In this document: positions 29,328-37,336 of the stretch, piece by piece | How positions within the stretch are numbered: the first letter of the stretch is position 1 | How the letters are laid out: every line of letters begins with the position of its first letter | Assembly: GCF_023554995.1 (NCBI RefSeq) | Contig: NZ_JAMJPK010000003.1 | Coordinates: 496,001-560,000, forward strand | Direction: 5' to 3' | From: Halomonas gemina | Lineage (GTDB): Bacteria > Pseudomonadota > Gammaproteobacteria > Pseudomonadales > Halomonadaceae | Length of the DNA stretch: 64,000 nucleotides | The notes under the pieces: model-generated | What the model saw: only the letters and a program-made list of their open reading frames with translations | The model's database searches: none | Told to the model about the DNA's origin: nothing | Position numbers and translations under genes: made by a program

Positions 29328-29927
29328 GTGCCGACCACGATCCGCTACTACTACACCCATATCTCGCCGTGGAGCTACCTGGGCCACACGCGCCTCGGCG
29401 AGATCGCCGCCCGCCACGGGGCCGGCATCGACTACGTGCCGATCACCCTCGGGGCGATCTTCCCCCGCACCGGCGGGCTGCCGCTGGCCAAGCGCGCCCC
29501 CGAGCGCCAGGCCTACCGTATGGCCGAACTCAGGCGCTGGCCCCAGCGGCTGGGCATCCCCCTCAACCTGGAGCCGGCGCACTTCCCCACCGACGACCGC
29601 CCAGCGGCCCGGCTGGCGCTCGCAGCCAAGGCCCGGGGGCACGACATCGCCGGGCTGTCGCTTGCGCTGATGCGGGCCTGCTGGGCGGAGGAGCGGGACA
29701 TCGCCGACCCCGGGACCTTGCAGGAGATCGCCGAGGCCTGCGGGCTGGACGGCGCGGCCCTGCTGGAGGAGGCCGAGAGCGAGGCGGGACAGCGGCGGCT
29801 GGACGAAGCCTGCCAGGCCGCGCTGGCCGATGGCTGCTTCGGGGCCCCCTGGTATCTGCTCGACGGCGAACCCTTCTGGGGCCAGGACCGCCTTGAGCTG
29901 CTCGAGGAGGCCCTGGAGAACGCATGA
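29328..29927 (+). CDS. DsbA-fold HCCA isomerase-like protein
   Basis: A 199-residue thioredoxin-fold protein of the 2-hydroxychromene-2-carboxylate isomerase / kappa-GST family. It begins IRYYYTHISPWSYLGH, with Ser at the position used by these enzymes to activate glutathione (SPxSY-type motif), and ends with FGAPWYLLDGEPFWGQDRLELLEEAL, the family C-terminal signature. It starts at GTG nine bases after matB and overlaps the next gene by four bases, so it belongs to the malonate transcript. No known step in malonate use needs it; a glutathione-dependent isomerase or detoxifier is possible. Confidence 0.82.
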   Translation: MPTTIRYYYTHISPWSYLGHTRLGEIAARHGAGIDYVPITLGAIFPRTGGLPLAKRAPERQAYRMAELRRWPQRLGIPLNLEPAHFPTDDRPAARLALAAKARGHDIAGLSLALMRACWAEERDIADPGTLQEIAEACGLDGAALLEEAESEAGQRRLDEACQAALADGCFGAPWYLLDGEPFWGQDRLELLEEALENA

Positions 29928-30664
29928 TGCCGCAACTACCTGCCGCCCTGGCCGATGTCAGGGCCCTAACCTTCGATGTCTTCGGTACCGTGGTGGACTG
30001 GCGCAGCAGCGTCATCCGCGAGAGCGAGGCGCTGGGCGCCCGGCTGGGCCTGAGGGTGGACTGGGCGGCCTTCGCCGACGCCTGGCGCGGCGGCTATGCG
30101 CCCGCCATAGACCGGGTGCGCCGCGGCGAGCTGCCCTGGACGCGCCTCGATGACCTGCACCGCATGACCCTCGACCGCCTGCTGGACGACTTCGGCATCG
30201 CCGACGCCCTCGACGAGGCCGAGCGGGAGCACTTCAACCGCGTCTGGCACCGCCTGGATCCCTGGCCGGACAGCGTGGCCGGCCTGGCCCGCCTGCGCGA
30301 GCGCTACGTGCTGGCCACGCTCTCCAACGGCAACGTCTCGCTGCTGGTCAACATGGCCAAGCGCGCCGGCCTGCCCTGGGACTGCGTGCTCTCGGCGGAG
30401 CTCGCCGGCCACTACAAGCGCGACCCCGAGGTCTACCGCATGGCCGCCCGCCTGCTCGACCAGCCGCCCGAGCGGATCCTGATGGTCGCCGCCCACATGG
30501 ACGACCTCCAGGCCGCCCACCGCGAGGGCTTTCGCACCGCCTTCGTCAAACGCCCCCTGGAGCATGGCCCCGACGCCACGCCCGACCTGACCGTCGATCC
30601 CTGCGTCGACCTGGTGGCCGACGACTTCCATGAGCTCGCCGACCGGCTGGGTCTACCCGGCTAG
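29924..30664 (+). CDS. Haloacid dehalogenase type II-like hydrolase
   Basis: A 246-residue HAD hydrolase. The nucleophile Asp18 is in LTFDVFGTVVDW; TLSNGN supplies motif II, HYKRDPEVY the Lys of motif III, and MVAAHMDDLQAA motif IV, in the L-2-haloacid dehalogenase arrangement. Such enzymes hydrolyse 2-halo acids to 2-hydroxy acids, although many relatives are phosphatases. It is the last gene of the malonate operon, overlapping the HCCA-isomerase-like gene. Dehalogenation of a substituted malonate or acetate is an untested possibility. Confidence 0.83.
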   Translation: MMPQLPAALADVRALTFDVFGTVVDWRSSVIRESEALGARLGLRVDWAAFADAWRGGYAPAIDRVRRGELPWTRLDDLHRMTLDRLLDDFGIADALDEAEREHFNRVWHRLDPWPDSVAGLARLRERYVLATLSNGNVSLLVNMAKRAGLPWDCVLSAELAGHYKRDPEVYRMAARLLDQPPERILMVAAHMDDLQAAHREGFRTAFVKRPLEHGPDATPDLTVDPCVDLVADDFHELADRLGLPG

Positions 30665-30720
30665 GCGTCAGGCAAGAGAAAAGGATCATCGCATTTAGGC
30701 GTGAAGGAGGCGAAGAACCC

Positions 30721-30846
30721 TTGTGGGAGCGCAATTTATTGCCGGTTCGACGCTTCGACGAATGGCGCCGACAGGCGCCCTGGGCTGAGTGGCTATTGCT
30801 GGGAAGGCCTCCGGCCTTCTTTCGCGATCTGAAGATCGCTCCCACG
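30721..30846 (+). repeat. Full-length palindromic repeat element
   Basis: The outer arms GTGGGAGCG (30723) and CGCTCCCAC (30837) are perfectly complementary. Inside are GCGCAATTTATTGC, GGCGCC-GACA-GGCGCC, GAAGGCC-TCC-GGCCTTC followed by TTTC, and GCGATCT-GA-AGATCGC. Pieces recur at 12463, 41631 and 42035. It lies between the malonate operon and a convergent flavin reductase gene and may also act as transcription terminator. Nothing else is visible in this 265-bp gap. Confidence 0.8.
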
Positions 30847-30929
30847 GGAGGGCGACCTACGTTCTTTCTTGCCGAACAACATCACGCCAATTTGCGAAGA
30901 ACCAGAGAAAAGACCATGAGGGTCACCCG

Positions 30930-31580
30930 TCAGCCGCCGCGCTGCTGGCGGCTCATGGCACTGCCCGAGGCAGGGCGCTCCACCTCGAAGAGGTCGGTGC
31001 AGCGGGCATAGTCGTTGCCGGCCATGCGCCCGATGGGCCTGAGCCCCTCGGCGCTGACGTGGCGGCCGTCCCACAGGGCGTCGTCGACGTGGATCGACAC
31101 CACCTCGGCCAGCACCAGGTTGCCGGCCAGCGGCTGGTCGCCGAAGCGGATGATCTCGCGCAGCCGGCAGCCGAAGGCCACCGGGGCGCCGGCCACCCGC
31201 GGCACCGAGACGCCGGGCATGGCGACCTTCTCCAGCCCGGCGTGGACGAACTCGTCATCGCCGTGCTCAAGCCCCGCGCTGGTGGCGTTCATCTCCTCGA
31301 CCAGCCCCTCGCCGCTGATGTGCACCACGCACTCGGCCACCTCGTCGAGGTTGCGGATCGTGTCCTTGGGGTTGGCATCGCCGTCGAGCAGCGGCGAGAA
31401 GCCCAGCACCGGCGGGTTCACGCTCACCACGTTGAAGAACGAGAAGGGCGCCAGGTTGGTGTTGCCCGCCGCGTCCCGGGTCGAGACCCAGGCGATGGGG
31501 CGCGGGCAGATGCTGCCCGAGAGCAGGCGGTAGATCTTGCCCGGGCTCAGCCCGTGCTCCTCCAGCAGGTAGTCGCTCAT
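30930..31580 (-). CDS. Flavin reductase family protein
   Basis: A 216-residue FMN-binding split-barrel protein: SPGKIYRLLSGSICPRPIAWVST and NLAPFSFFNVVSVNPPVLGFSP form the flavin-binding core, followed by KDTIRNLDE. Relatives reduce free flavin for partner monooxygenases or act directly on small molecules. ATG 31580 gives the normal family start; an in-frame ATG at 31598 is six codons upstream and neither has a strong ribosome site. It converges on the malonate operon; no partner oxygenase is adjacent. Confidence 0.85.
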   Translation of the reverse strand: MSDYLLEEHGLSPGKIYRLLSGSICPRPIAWVSTRDAAGNTNLAPFSFFNVVSVNPPVLGFSPLLDGDANPKDTIRNLDEVAECVVHISGEGLVEEMNATSAGLEHGDDEFVHAGLEKVAMPGVSVPRVAGAPVAFGCRLREIIRFGDQPLAGNLVLAEVVSIHVDDALWDGRHVSAEGLRPIGRMAGNDYARCTDLFEVERPASGSAMSRQQRGG

Positions 31581-31658
31581 GGTGTGGTCTCGCGTCATGG
31601 ATCGGGCCCGTGAGTGTCGCCCCCGCGGGCCTCGATTGTCCAAGGAACGCCGACGCGA

Positions 31659-32120
31659 CTATTCGAAGCTGGTGCAGACGGGCGCCTGCTCGGCGGGGTC
31701 GTGGGCCACCTCGAGGCTGACCGACTCGGTGACATCGGTAAGGGCAACGCGCCACTGGTGGTCGACGTTCACCGGGTCGCAGCTGCCCTCGCTGCCGCCG
31801 CCGAAGTTGGAATCGATCCAGTAGTGAACGTCGTAGAGAAGGCCCTCCTCCAGCGCGCCGGGGAAGCTGAAGGAGAAGGCCGGCCCCTCCTCCGCCGCAA
31901 CGCTGCCGGATTCGGTGGCCACGACCTCCCCGGCGGCCACGTCGTAGAGCGCCACCTGGACGGCCTGGCCGCCGTGCGGTCCGATGAAGGAGCCATCGCC
32001 GGTGAAGGTGAGGTCATGGCCCTCACTGGCCACGGCGGGCGCCGCCAGCAGCAGCGCGACGGCGATCGAGCACGCGGCGCCCCTGGCGATGGGGGTGAAG
32101 TTAGTAACGAAGCCTGTCAT
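31659..32120 (-). CDS. Small secreted protein of unknown function
   Basis: A 153-residue protein with a signal peptide ending near PAVASEG (about residue 32). The mature part is acidic, with a predicted beta-rich fold: DLTFTGDGSFIGPHGGQAVQVALYD, YDVHYWIDSNFGGG, WRVALTD. Two cysteines remain in the mature chain (SCDPV and near the C-terminal PVCTSFE) and could form a disulfide. GGAGG precedes ATG 32120. I do not recognise a named family; the pattern resembles transthyretin-like or metal-binding periplasmic proteins but this is a guess. Confidence 0.7.
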   Translation of the reverse strand: MTGFVTNFTPIARGAACSIAVALLLAAPAVASEGHDLTFTGDGSFIGPHGGQAVQVALYDVAAGEVVATESGSVAAEEGPAFSFSFPGALEEGLLYDVHYWIDSNFGGGSEGSCDPVNVDHQWRVALTDVTESVSLEVAHDPAEQAPVCTSFE

Positions 32121-32224
32121 GACATGCCTCCTTTCGAGTCTTCAGGGATAAACCGGGACCATGCACCGGCCTTCTTACCAGCATAGTTCACGGCGCCATG
32201 GCCACGGGAGGCGCCGCCCACTTC

Positions 32225-33541
32225 TCACGAGGGAGCCTGGTCGTGCCATGCCAGGAAGGTGCGATAGTCCTGGCGCACGCAGTCGGCATAGCTCAGCGCC
32301 AGGGTGGTCACCATGTCCACACAGCGCTCGAGCCGTCCCTCGACGCAGGCACCGACGGCGCGGGCGAAGCATCCGGGGTCGTCGGGGCTCAGGGCATGGG
32401 CGCCACGCAGGTGCTCCCGGGCCAGGATGCGCCCCCACTGCCTGACCAGCTGGCGGTAGGGCTTGGCGCCATCGAGCTTGTGAGTCGGGAAGTCCTCCTT
32501 GTAGGGCGAGCGCTCGCGCACCGAGAACACCGTGGCGCCCAGCTGCAGCCAGCCCAGGTAGGGGTCGGGGTGCTCGGCGATGGCGGTGAAGGCGGCAGCG
32601 TGGCGCATCCCCTCGTGGGGAAAGGCGCGGCGCCAGGCACGCTTTTCGGTGCCGTCCATCAGCCGCCACCCCTCCGGCGGGGTCTGCTGCTTGATATCGA
32701 GGATGACGTCGTCGTGCTCGTGGTCCCGTCCGCCCTCGATCAGCACATAGAAGCGCTCGAGACCCAGCGAGCCGGTGCCAGCATCGAGGCGCCGGGCCAT
32801 GTCCTTGACGCGGAAGTGCCCCTCCTCGGCCTCACTCCGGGCGCCGCCCAGGGTCTGGCGGTACTCCTCCTCGACCGCCTTGCGCAGCTGGCTGGCCAGG
32901 TGCGCCGGCAGGGCCGCCAGCTTCTCGGGGCGCTCGGCGAAGTGCCGGCCGTCGTCGCTGACCTCGGTCCACTTCTCTAGCATCTTCGCCCGGCTCTTCT
33001 TCCTGCCCACCTTCTTCATGAAGGGCCCGAGCGGCCCCCTCGCGGTGGCCAGCGTCACCGCGCCGGGCACCTCGCCCTCCACGTGGCCGGCCAGCTCGTC
33101 GTGGTAGCTGGTGACCAGCGCCTTCAGCGCCTTGCGAACTGCCTTGCCGGACAGGCTCGTATTCTCCTGGGCATCCAGCACCAGGCTGATGGCCAGGCGC
33201 CACAGGTCATACTGGTAGTCGCCGATCATGGCGTCGTCGAAGTCGTCCATGCCGTAGCGCACGGCGTCGTCGTGGTGGCCGTAGGCGCCGAAGTTGTAGG
33301 CATGGGCGTCGCCCTGTAGCCAGGTCTGGGTCTCCGGCAGGCCGCCGAACAGCGCGAAGCGCCAGTCGTGCCAGACATCCCGCCAGTAGAGGTGGTTGGT
33401 GCCGCGAAAGAAGCGGTAGGGCGATGCGGCGAGCTTGGCGTACTTGGCCGCCCGGTCCTGGTCGGTGAGCGAGGCATTGGCCGCACGGATCTCATCGAGG
33501 ACCTGGCGGGCGCGATTGTGGCGGGTCAGCGGTTGGGTCAT
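32225..33541 (-). CDS. DUF2252 family protein
   Basis: A 438-residue protein of the DUF2252 family, which has a kinase-like/APH fold. Conserved blocks: SPYRFFRGTNHLYWRD, LQGDAHAYNFGAYG, and DDFDDAMIGDYQYDLWRLAIS, which resemble catalytic-loop and metal-binding (D-D) motifs; EHDDVILDIKQQTPP lies mid-protein. Biochemical role unknown. It is divergent from recC, 141 bp away. Confidence 0.85.
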   Translation of the reverse strand: MTQPLTRHNRARQVLDEIRAANASLTDQDRAAKYAKLAASPYRFFRGTNHLYWRDVWHDWRFALFGGLPETQTWLQGDAHAYNFGAYGHHDDAVRYGMDDFDDAMIGDYQYDLWRLAISLVLDAQENTSLSGKAVRKALKALVTSYHDELAGHVEGEVPGAVTLATARGPLGPFMKKVGRKKSRAKMLEKWTEVSDDGRHFAERPEKLAALPAHLASQLRKAVEEEYRQTLGGARSEAEEGHFRVKDMARRLDAGTGSLGLERFYVLIEGGRDHEHDDVILDIKQQTPPEGWRLMDGTEKRAWRRAFPHEGMRHAAAFTAIAEHPDPYLGWLQLGATVFSVRERSPYKEDFPTHKLDGAKPYRQLVRQWGRILAREHLRGAHALSPDDPGCFARAVGACVEGRLERCVDMVTTLALSYADCVRQDYRTFLAWHDQAPS

Positions 33542-33682
33542 GTCGGGATTCCCTTCGTCGGCGGGCGCGAGGGCCAGTCAAGCAGGCCCCCGGGAAAGTG
33601 ACAAGGACGCAAGGCAACCCGCGCCCCGCGAATATGGCACCATTGAACAGACCACCCCGGCACCCAGCGAAGGAACCGCGCC

Positions 33683-36600
33683 ATGCCCGCCCTCGACGAC
33701 GCCTCCCTGCAGCCCGGCTTCATGGTGATCCACGGCAACCGCCTGGAGGCGCTGCGCGGCCTGGCGGTGGAGTGGATGCGCCGCCACCCGCTCTCGCCGC
33801 TGGAGAACGAGACGATCCTGGTGCAGAGCAACGGCATCAGCCAGTGGCTCAAGCTGGCACTCGCCGAGGACCGCGCCAACGGCGGCGCCGGCATCGCCGC
33901 CGCCCTCGACGTGACCCTGCCGGCGCGCTTCCTGTGGCAGGCCTACCGCAGCGTGCTGGGCGAAAACGAGGTGCCGCCGGTCTCGCCCTTCGACAAGCCG
34001 CGGCTGGTGTGGCGGCTGATGCGCCTGCTGCCCGCCCTGCTCGACGCCCCTACCTTCGCGCCCCTGGCACGCTTCCTGGAGGACGATGACGACCTGCGCA
34101 AGCGCCACCAGCTGGCCGAGCGTCTGGCCGACCTGTTCGACCAGTACCAGGTCTACCGCGCCGACTGGCTGGCGGCCTGGGCGTCGGGCGAGGACGTGAT
34201 CCTCACCGCCCGCGGCGAGGCCCGCCCGCTGGCCGAGGAGCAGCGCTGGCAGGCCGAACTGTGGCGCGCGCTCAGGGATGACATCGGTGCGCAAGGCCTG
34301 GCCTCCAGCCGCGCGGCGGTGCATGAGCGCTTCCTCGAGGCATGCCAGGCGCTGACGACCGAGAGCCCTCAGCTGTCCTTTGAACAGCGCAGGCCAGCGG
34401 GGCTGCCGCGCCGGGTGATCGTGTTCGGCATCTCCTCGCTGCCCGCCCAGACCCTGGAGGCGCTGGCCGCCATGGCGCGGGTCAGCCAGGTGCTGCTCTG
34501 TGTCCACAACCCCTGCCGCCACTACTGGGCGGACATCATCGAGCACAAGGACCTGCTGCGGGCGGAACGCAGGCGCCAGCAGCGCCGCCCCGGCATGCCG
34601 GCGGACCTGGCCGAGACCGAGCTGCACCTCCACGCCCAGCCGCTGCTGGCCGCCTGGGGCAAGCAGGGCCGCGACTACCTGCGCCTGCTCGACGAGTTCG
34701 ACGAACAGCAGGCCTATCGCGGCCTGTTCGAGGGCGAGGCGCTGCGCATCGACCTCTTCGACTCGCCACTGGATGACAGTGAGGGCGAGGGAGCGCGTGA
34801 GCCCAGCCTGCTGCGCCAGCTGCAGGACGACATCCTCGAGCTGCGCCCGCTGGCCGAGACCCGCGCGACCTGGCCCGCCGTGGATCCGGCCCGCGACCGC
34901 TCGCTGCGCTTCCAGGTCGCCCACAGCGCCCTGCGCGAGGTGGAGATCCTCCACGACCAGTTGCTCGCCGCCTTCAGCGAGGATGCGACCCTCAAGTCCC
35001 GCGACATCCTGGTGATGGTGCCCGACGTCGACCAGTACGCCGCCGCGGTGCAGGCGGTGTTCGGCCGCCTCGATGCCGACGACCCGCGCCATATCCCCTT
35101 CACCCTCTCCGACCAGGCCAGCCGCCACCGCCTGCCGCTGCTGATCGCGCTGGAATCGCTGCTGCGCCTGCCGGAGCTGCGCCTCTCGGTGAGCGACCTG
35201 CTCGACCTGCTGGAGGTGCCGGCGGTTCGCGCGCGCTTCGGCATTGCCGAGGCCGGCCTGCCCACCTTGCGCCGCTGGATCGAGGGCGCCGGCATCCGCT
35301 GGGGGCTCGACGCCCGCCAGCGCCAGAGCCTCGACCTGCCGGAAGGACTCACCGCCAACACCTGGGCCTTCGGCCTGCGCCGGCTGCTGCTGGGCTATGC
35401 GGTGGGCGACGCCGCCGACGGCCCCTGGCAGGGGGTGGAACCCTATGACGACATCGGCGGGCTGGAGGCGGCACTCGCCGGCCCGCTGGTCAGCCTGATC
35501 GATACCCTGGAGGTCCAGTGGCAAACGCTTGCCGAACCCTGCGATGTAGCCACCTGGGGCGAGCGGCTGCGCGGCCTGCTGGAGGCCTGCTTCCTGGCCG
35601 ACTCCGACCAGGACCTGATGGCGCTGACCCGGCTCGAGCAGGCCCTCGACGCCTGGCAGGAGAGCGCCGAGGAGGCCGGGCTCACCGAGCCCCTGCCGCT
35701 CTCGGTGGTGCGCGAGCACTGGCTCGCCCAGGTGGACGAGGCGAGCCTCTCCCAGCGCTTCCTGGCCGGGGCGGTGAACATCGCCACCCTGATGCCGATG
35801 CGCGCCATCCCCTTCCGCCACGTCTGCCTGCTGGGCATGAACGACGCCGACTACCCGCGGGTCCAGCGCCCGCTGGACATCGACCTGATGGCCCAGGACT
35901 ACCGCCCAGGCGACCGCTCGCGCCGCGAGGACGACCGCTACCTGTTCCTCGAGGCGCTGCTCTCGGCCCGCGACCGGCTGAGCATCAGCTGGGTGGGGCG
36001 CAGCATCATCGACAACAGCGAGCAGCCGCCCTCGGTGCTGCTTGGCCAGCTGCGTGACCATCTCGCTCACGGCTGGCAGCTGGCCGGAAAAGCAGACGAT
36101 ACCGACGGCCAGGCGCTGCTGGCCGCACTGACCACCGAGCACCCGCTGCAGCCGTTCAGCATCGAGTACTTCAGGGAAGGCTCGGAACTGGCCACCTACG
36201 CCCACGAGTGGCGTGAGCTGCACCGCCCCGACGCCGAGCCCGCAGCACCGCCGGCCAAGGACGCCCCGCTGGCCCCCTTCCGGCAGGAGAGCCCGCTGAC
36301 CCTGGCCCAGCTGGGCAACTTCCTCAAGGCACCGGTGCAGGCCTTCTACACCACCCGGCTAAAGGTCTTCCTCGAGATTGATGCCATGGAGCGGCTCGAC
36401 CACGAGCCCTTCAAGCTCGGCGGCCTCGACCACTGGCAGCTGCAGCACGCGCTGATCGAGGCGAGCCGCGCGGCGGTAGAGGCCGGCGAGCCCATCGAGC
36501 CAGTGCTGGAGGCGACCCTCGCCCGCCTGGAACGCGAGGGGCGCCTGGCCATGGGCGGCTTCGCCGAGCACATGCGCGAGGCGCTGGTGGAGCCGATGGA

Positions 36601-37336
36601 CGGCCTGTTCGCCGAGTATCGCCAGGTTCTCGAGGCGTGGCCCCATGCTATGCAGGAGCCGCTCACCGTCTCGCTGGACCTGCAAAGGGAGCTGGGCGAG
36701 GGCCTGGCGCTGGAGGACTGGCTGGGCGGGCTGCGCGGAAGCGACGCCGGCGAGCGCTGCCGGGTGCTGCTGACCACCAGCAGCCTGGTCAACAAGGGCA
36801 AGTACCACTGGAAGCACTGGCTGGTGCCCTGGGTGGCCCACCTGGCCGGCCAGCTCGAGGGCCCCATGACCACCCGCCTGCTCTCCCGCGCCGGCGGCGG
36901 CACCCTGGACCCGCTGCCCGCGGACGAGGCCCGCGCGCACCTGGCGAACATCGCCGCCGCCTGGCAGCACGGCATGGCCACCCCCCTGCCGCTGGCCCGC
37001 GACACCGCCTTCGCCTGGCTGGAGAAGGGCGGCACGCCCCAGGCCATGGCCCGCTGCCTGGCCGGCGAGGCCAACGAGGAGGACGCCAAGGCCTGGAAGG
37101 CCGCCGATAGCGCCTTCCACGGCAGCGGCTTCAACAACGACCACGGCGAGCGCGGCCGCGACCCCTACCTGATGCGCCAGTGGCCCGAGCTGGAGGCGCT
37201 GGTCCAGTCGGCGGATGGGGGCGGCTTCGCCGAGCTGGCCGAGCGGCTCTATGCCCCGCTGCTGCGCGCAGTGAAGAAGCCAAGGGACAAGAGCGCCAAA
37301 GGGAGCAATGGAAAAGGCAAGGGAGGCCAGGCATGA
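33683..37336 (+). CDS. recC: Exodeoxyribonuclease V gamma subunit
   Basis: A 1217-residue RecC, the subunit that splits the DNA strands and recognises Chi in the RecBCD helicase-nuclease. The N-terminus (FMVIHGNRLEALRGLAVEWM), LVQSNGISQWLKLALAE, and MPMRAIPFRHVCLLGMND..YPR are RecC signatures; inactivated helicase motifs are expected in the family. Length is slightly over E. coli RecC (1122). AAGGAA precedes ATG 33683; the stop overlaps recB (ATGA). Operon order recC-recB-recD. Confidence 0.95.
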   Translation: MPALDDASLQPGFMVIHGNRLEALRGLAVEWMRRHPLSPLENETILVQSNGISQWLKLALAEDRANGGAGIAAALDVTLPARFLWQAYRSVLGENEVPPVSPFDKPRLVWRLMRLLPALLDAPTFAPLARFLEDDDDLRKRHQLAERLADLFDQYQVYRADWLAAWASGEDVILTARGEARPLAEEQRWQAELWRALRDDIGAQGLASSRAAVHERFLEACQALTTESPQLSFEQRRPAGLPRRVIVFGISSLPAQTLEALAAMARVSQVLLCVHNPCRHYWADIIEHKDLLRAERRRQQRRPGMPADLAETELHLHAQPLLAAWGKQGRDYLRLLDEFDEQQAYRGLFEGEALRIDLFDSPLDDSEGEGAREPSLLRQLQDDILELRPLAETRATWPAVDPARDRSLRFQVAHSALREVEILHDQLLAAFSEDATLKSRDILVMVPDVDQYAAAVQAVFGRLDADDPRHIPFTLSDQASRHRLPLLIALESLLRLPELRLSVSDLLDLLEVPAVRARFGIAEAGLPTLRRWIEGAGIRWGLDARQRQSLDLPEGLTANTWAFGLRRLLLGYAVGDAADGPWQGVEPYDDIGGLEAALAGPLVSLIDTLEVQWQTLAEPCDVATWGERLRGLLEACFLADSDQDLMALTRLEQALDAWQESAEEAGLTEPLPLSVVREHWLAQVDEASLSQRFLAGAVNIATLMPMRAIPFRHVCLLGMNDADYPRVQRPLDIDLMAQDYRPGDRSRREDDRYLFLEALLSARDRLSISWVGRSIIDNSEQPPSVLLGQLRDHLAHGWQLAGKADDTDGQALLAALTTEHPLQPFSIEYFREGSELATYAHEWRELHRPDAEPAAPPAKDAPLAPFRQESPLTLAQLGNFLKAPVQAFYTTRLKVFLEIDAMERLDHEPFKLGGLDHWQLQHALIEASRAAVEAGEPIEPVLEATLARLEREGRLAMGGFAEHMREALVEPMDGLFAEYRQVLEAWPHAMQEPLTVSLDLQRELGEGLALEDWLGGLRGSDAGERCRVLLTTSSLVNKGKYHWKHWLVPWVAHLAGQLEGPMTTRLLSRAGGGTLDPLPADEARAHLANIAAAWQHGMATPLPLARDTAFAWLEKGGTPQAMARCLAGEANEEDAKAWKAADSAFHGSGFNNDHGERGRDPYLMRQWPELEALVQSADGGGFAELAERLYAPLLRAVKKPRDKSAKGSNGKGKGGQA

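Noticed and set aside
33578..36223. 881-codon open frame on the reverse strand across recC
   Set aside because: It is antisense to a gene with full RecC signatures, has a Gln/Val/Gly/Arg-rich composition typical of high-GC shadow frames, and no domain.
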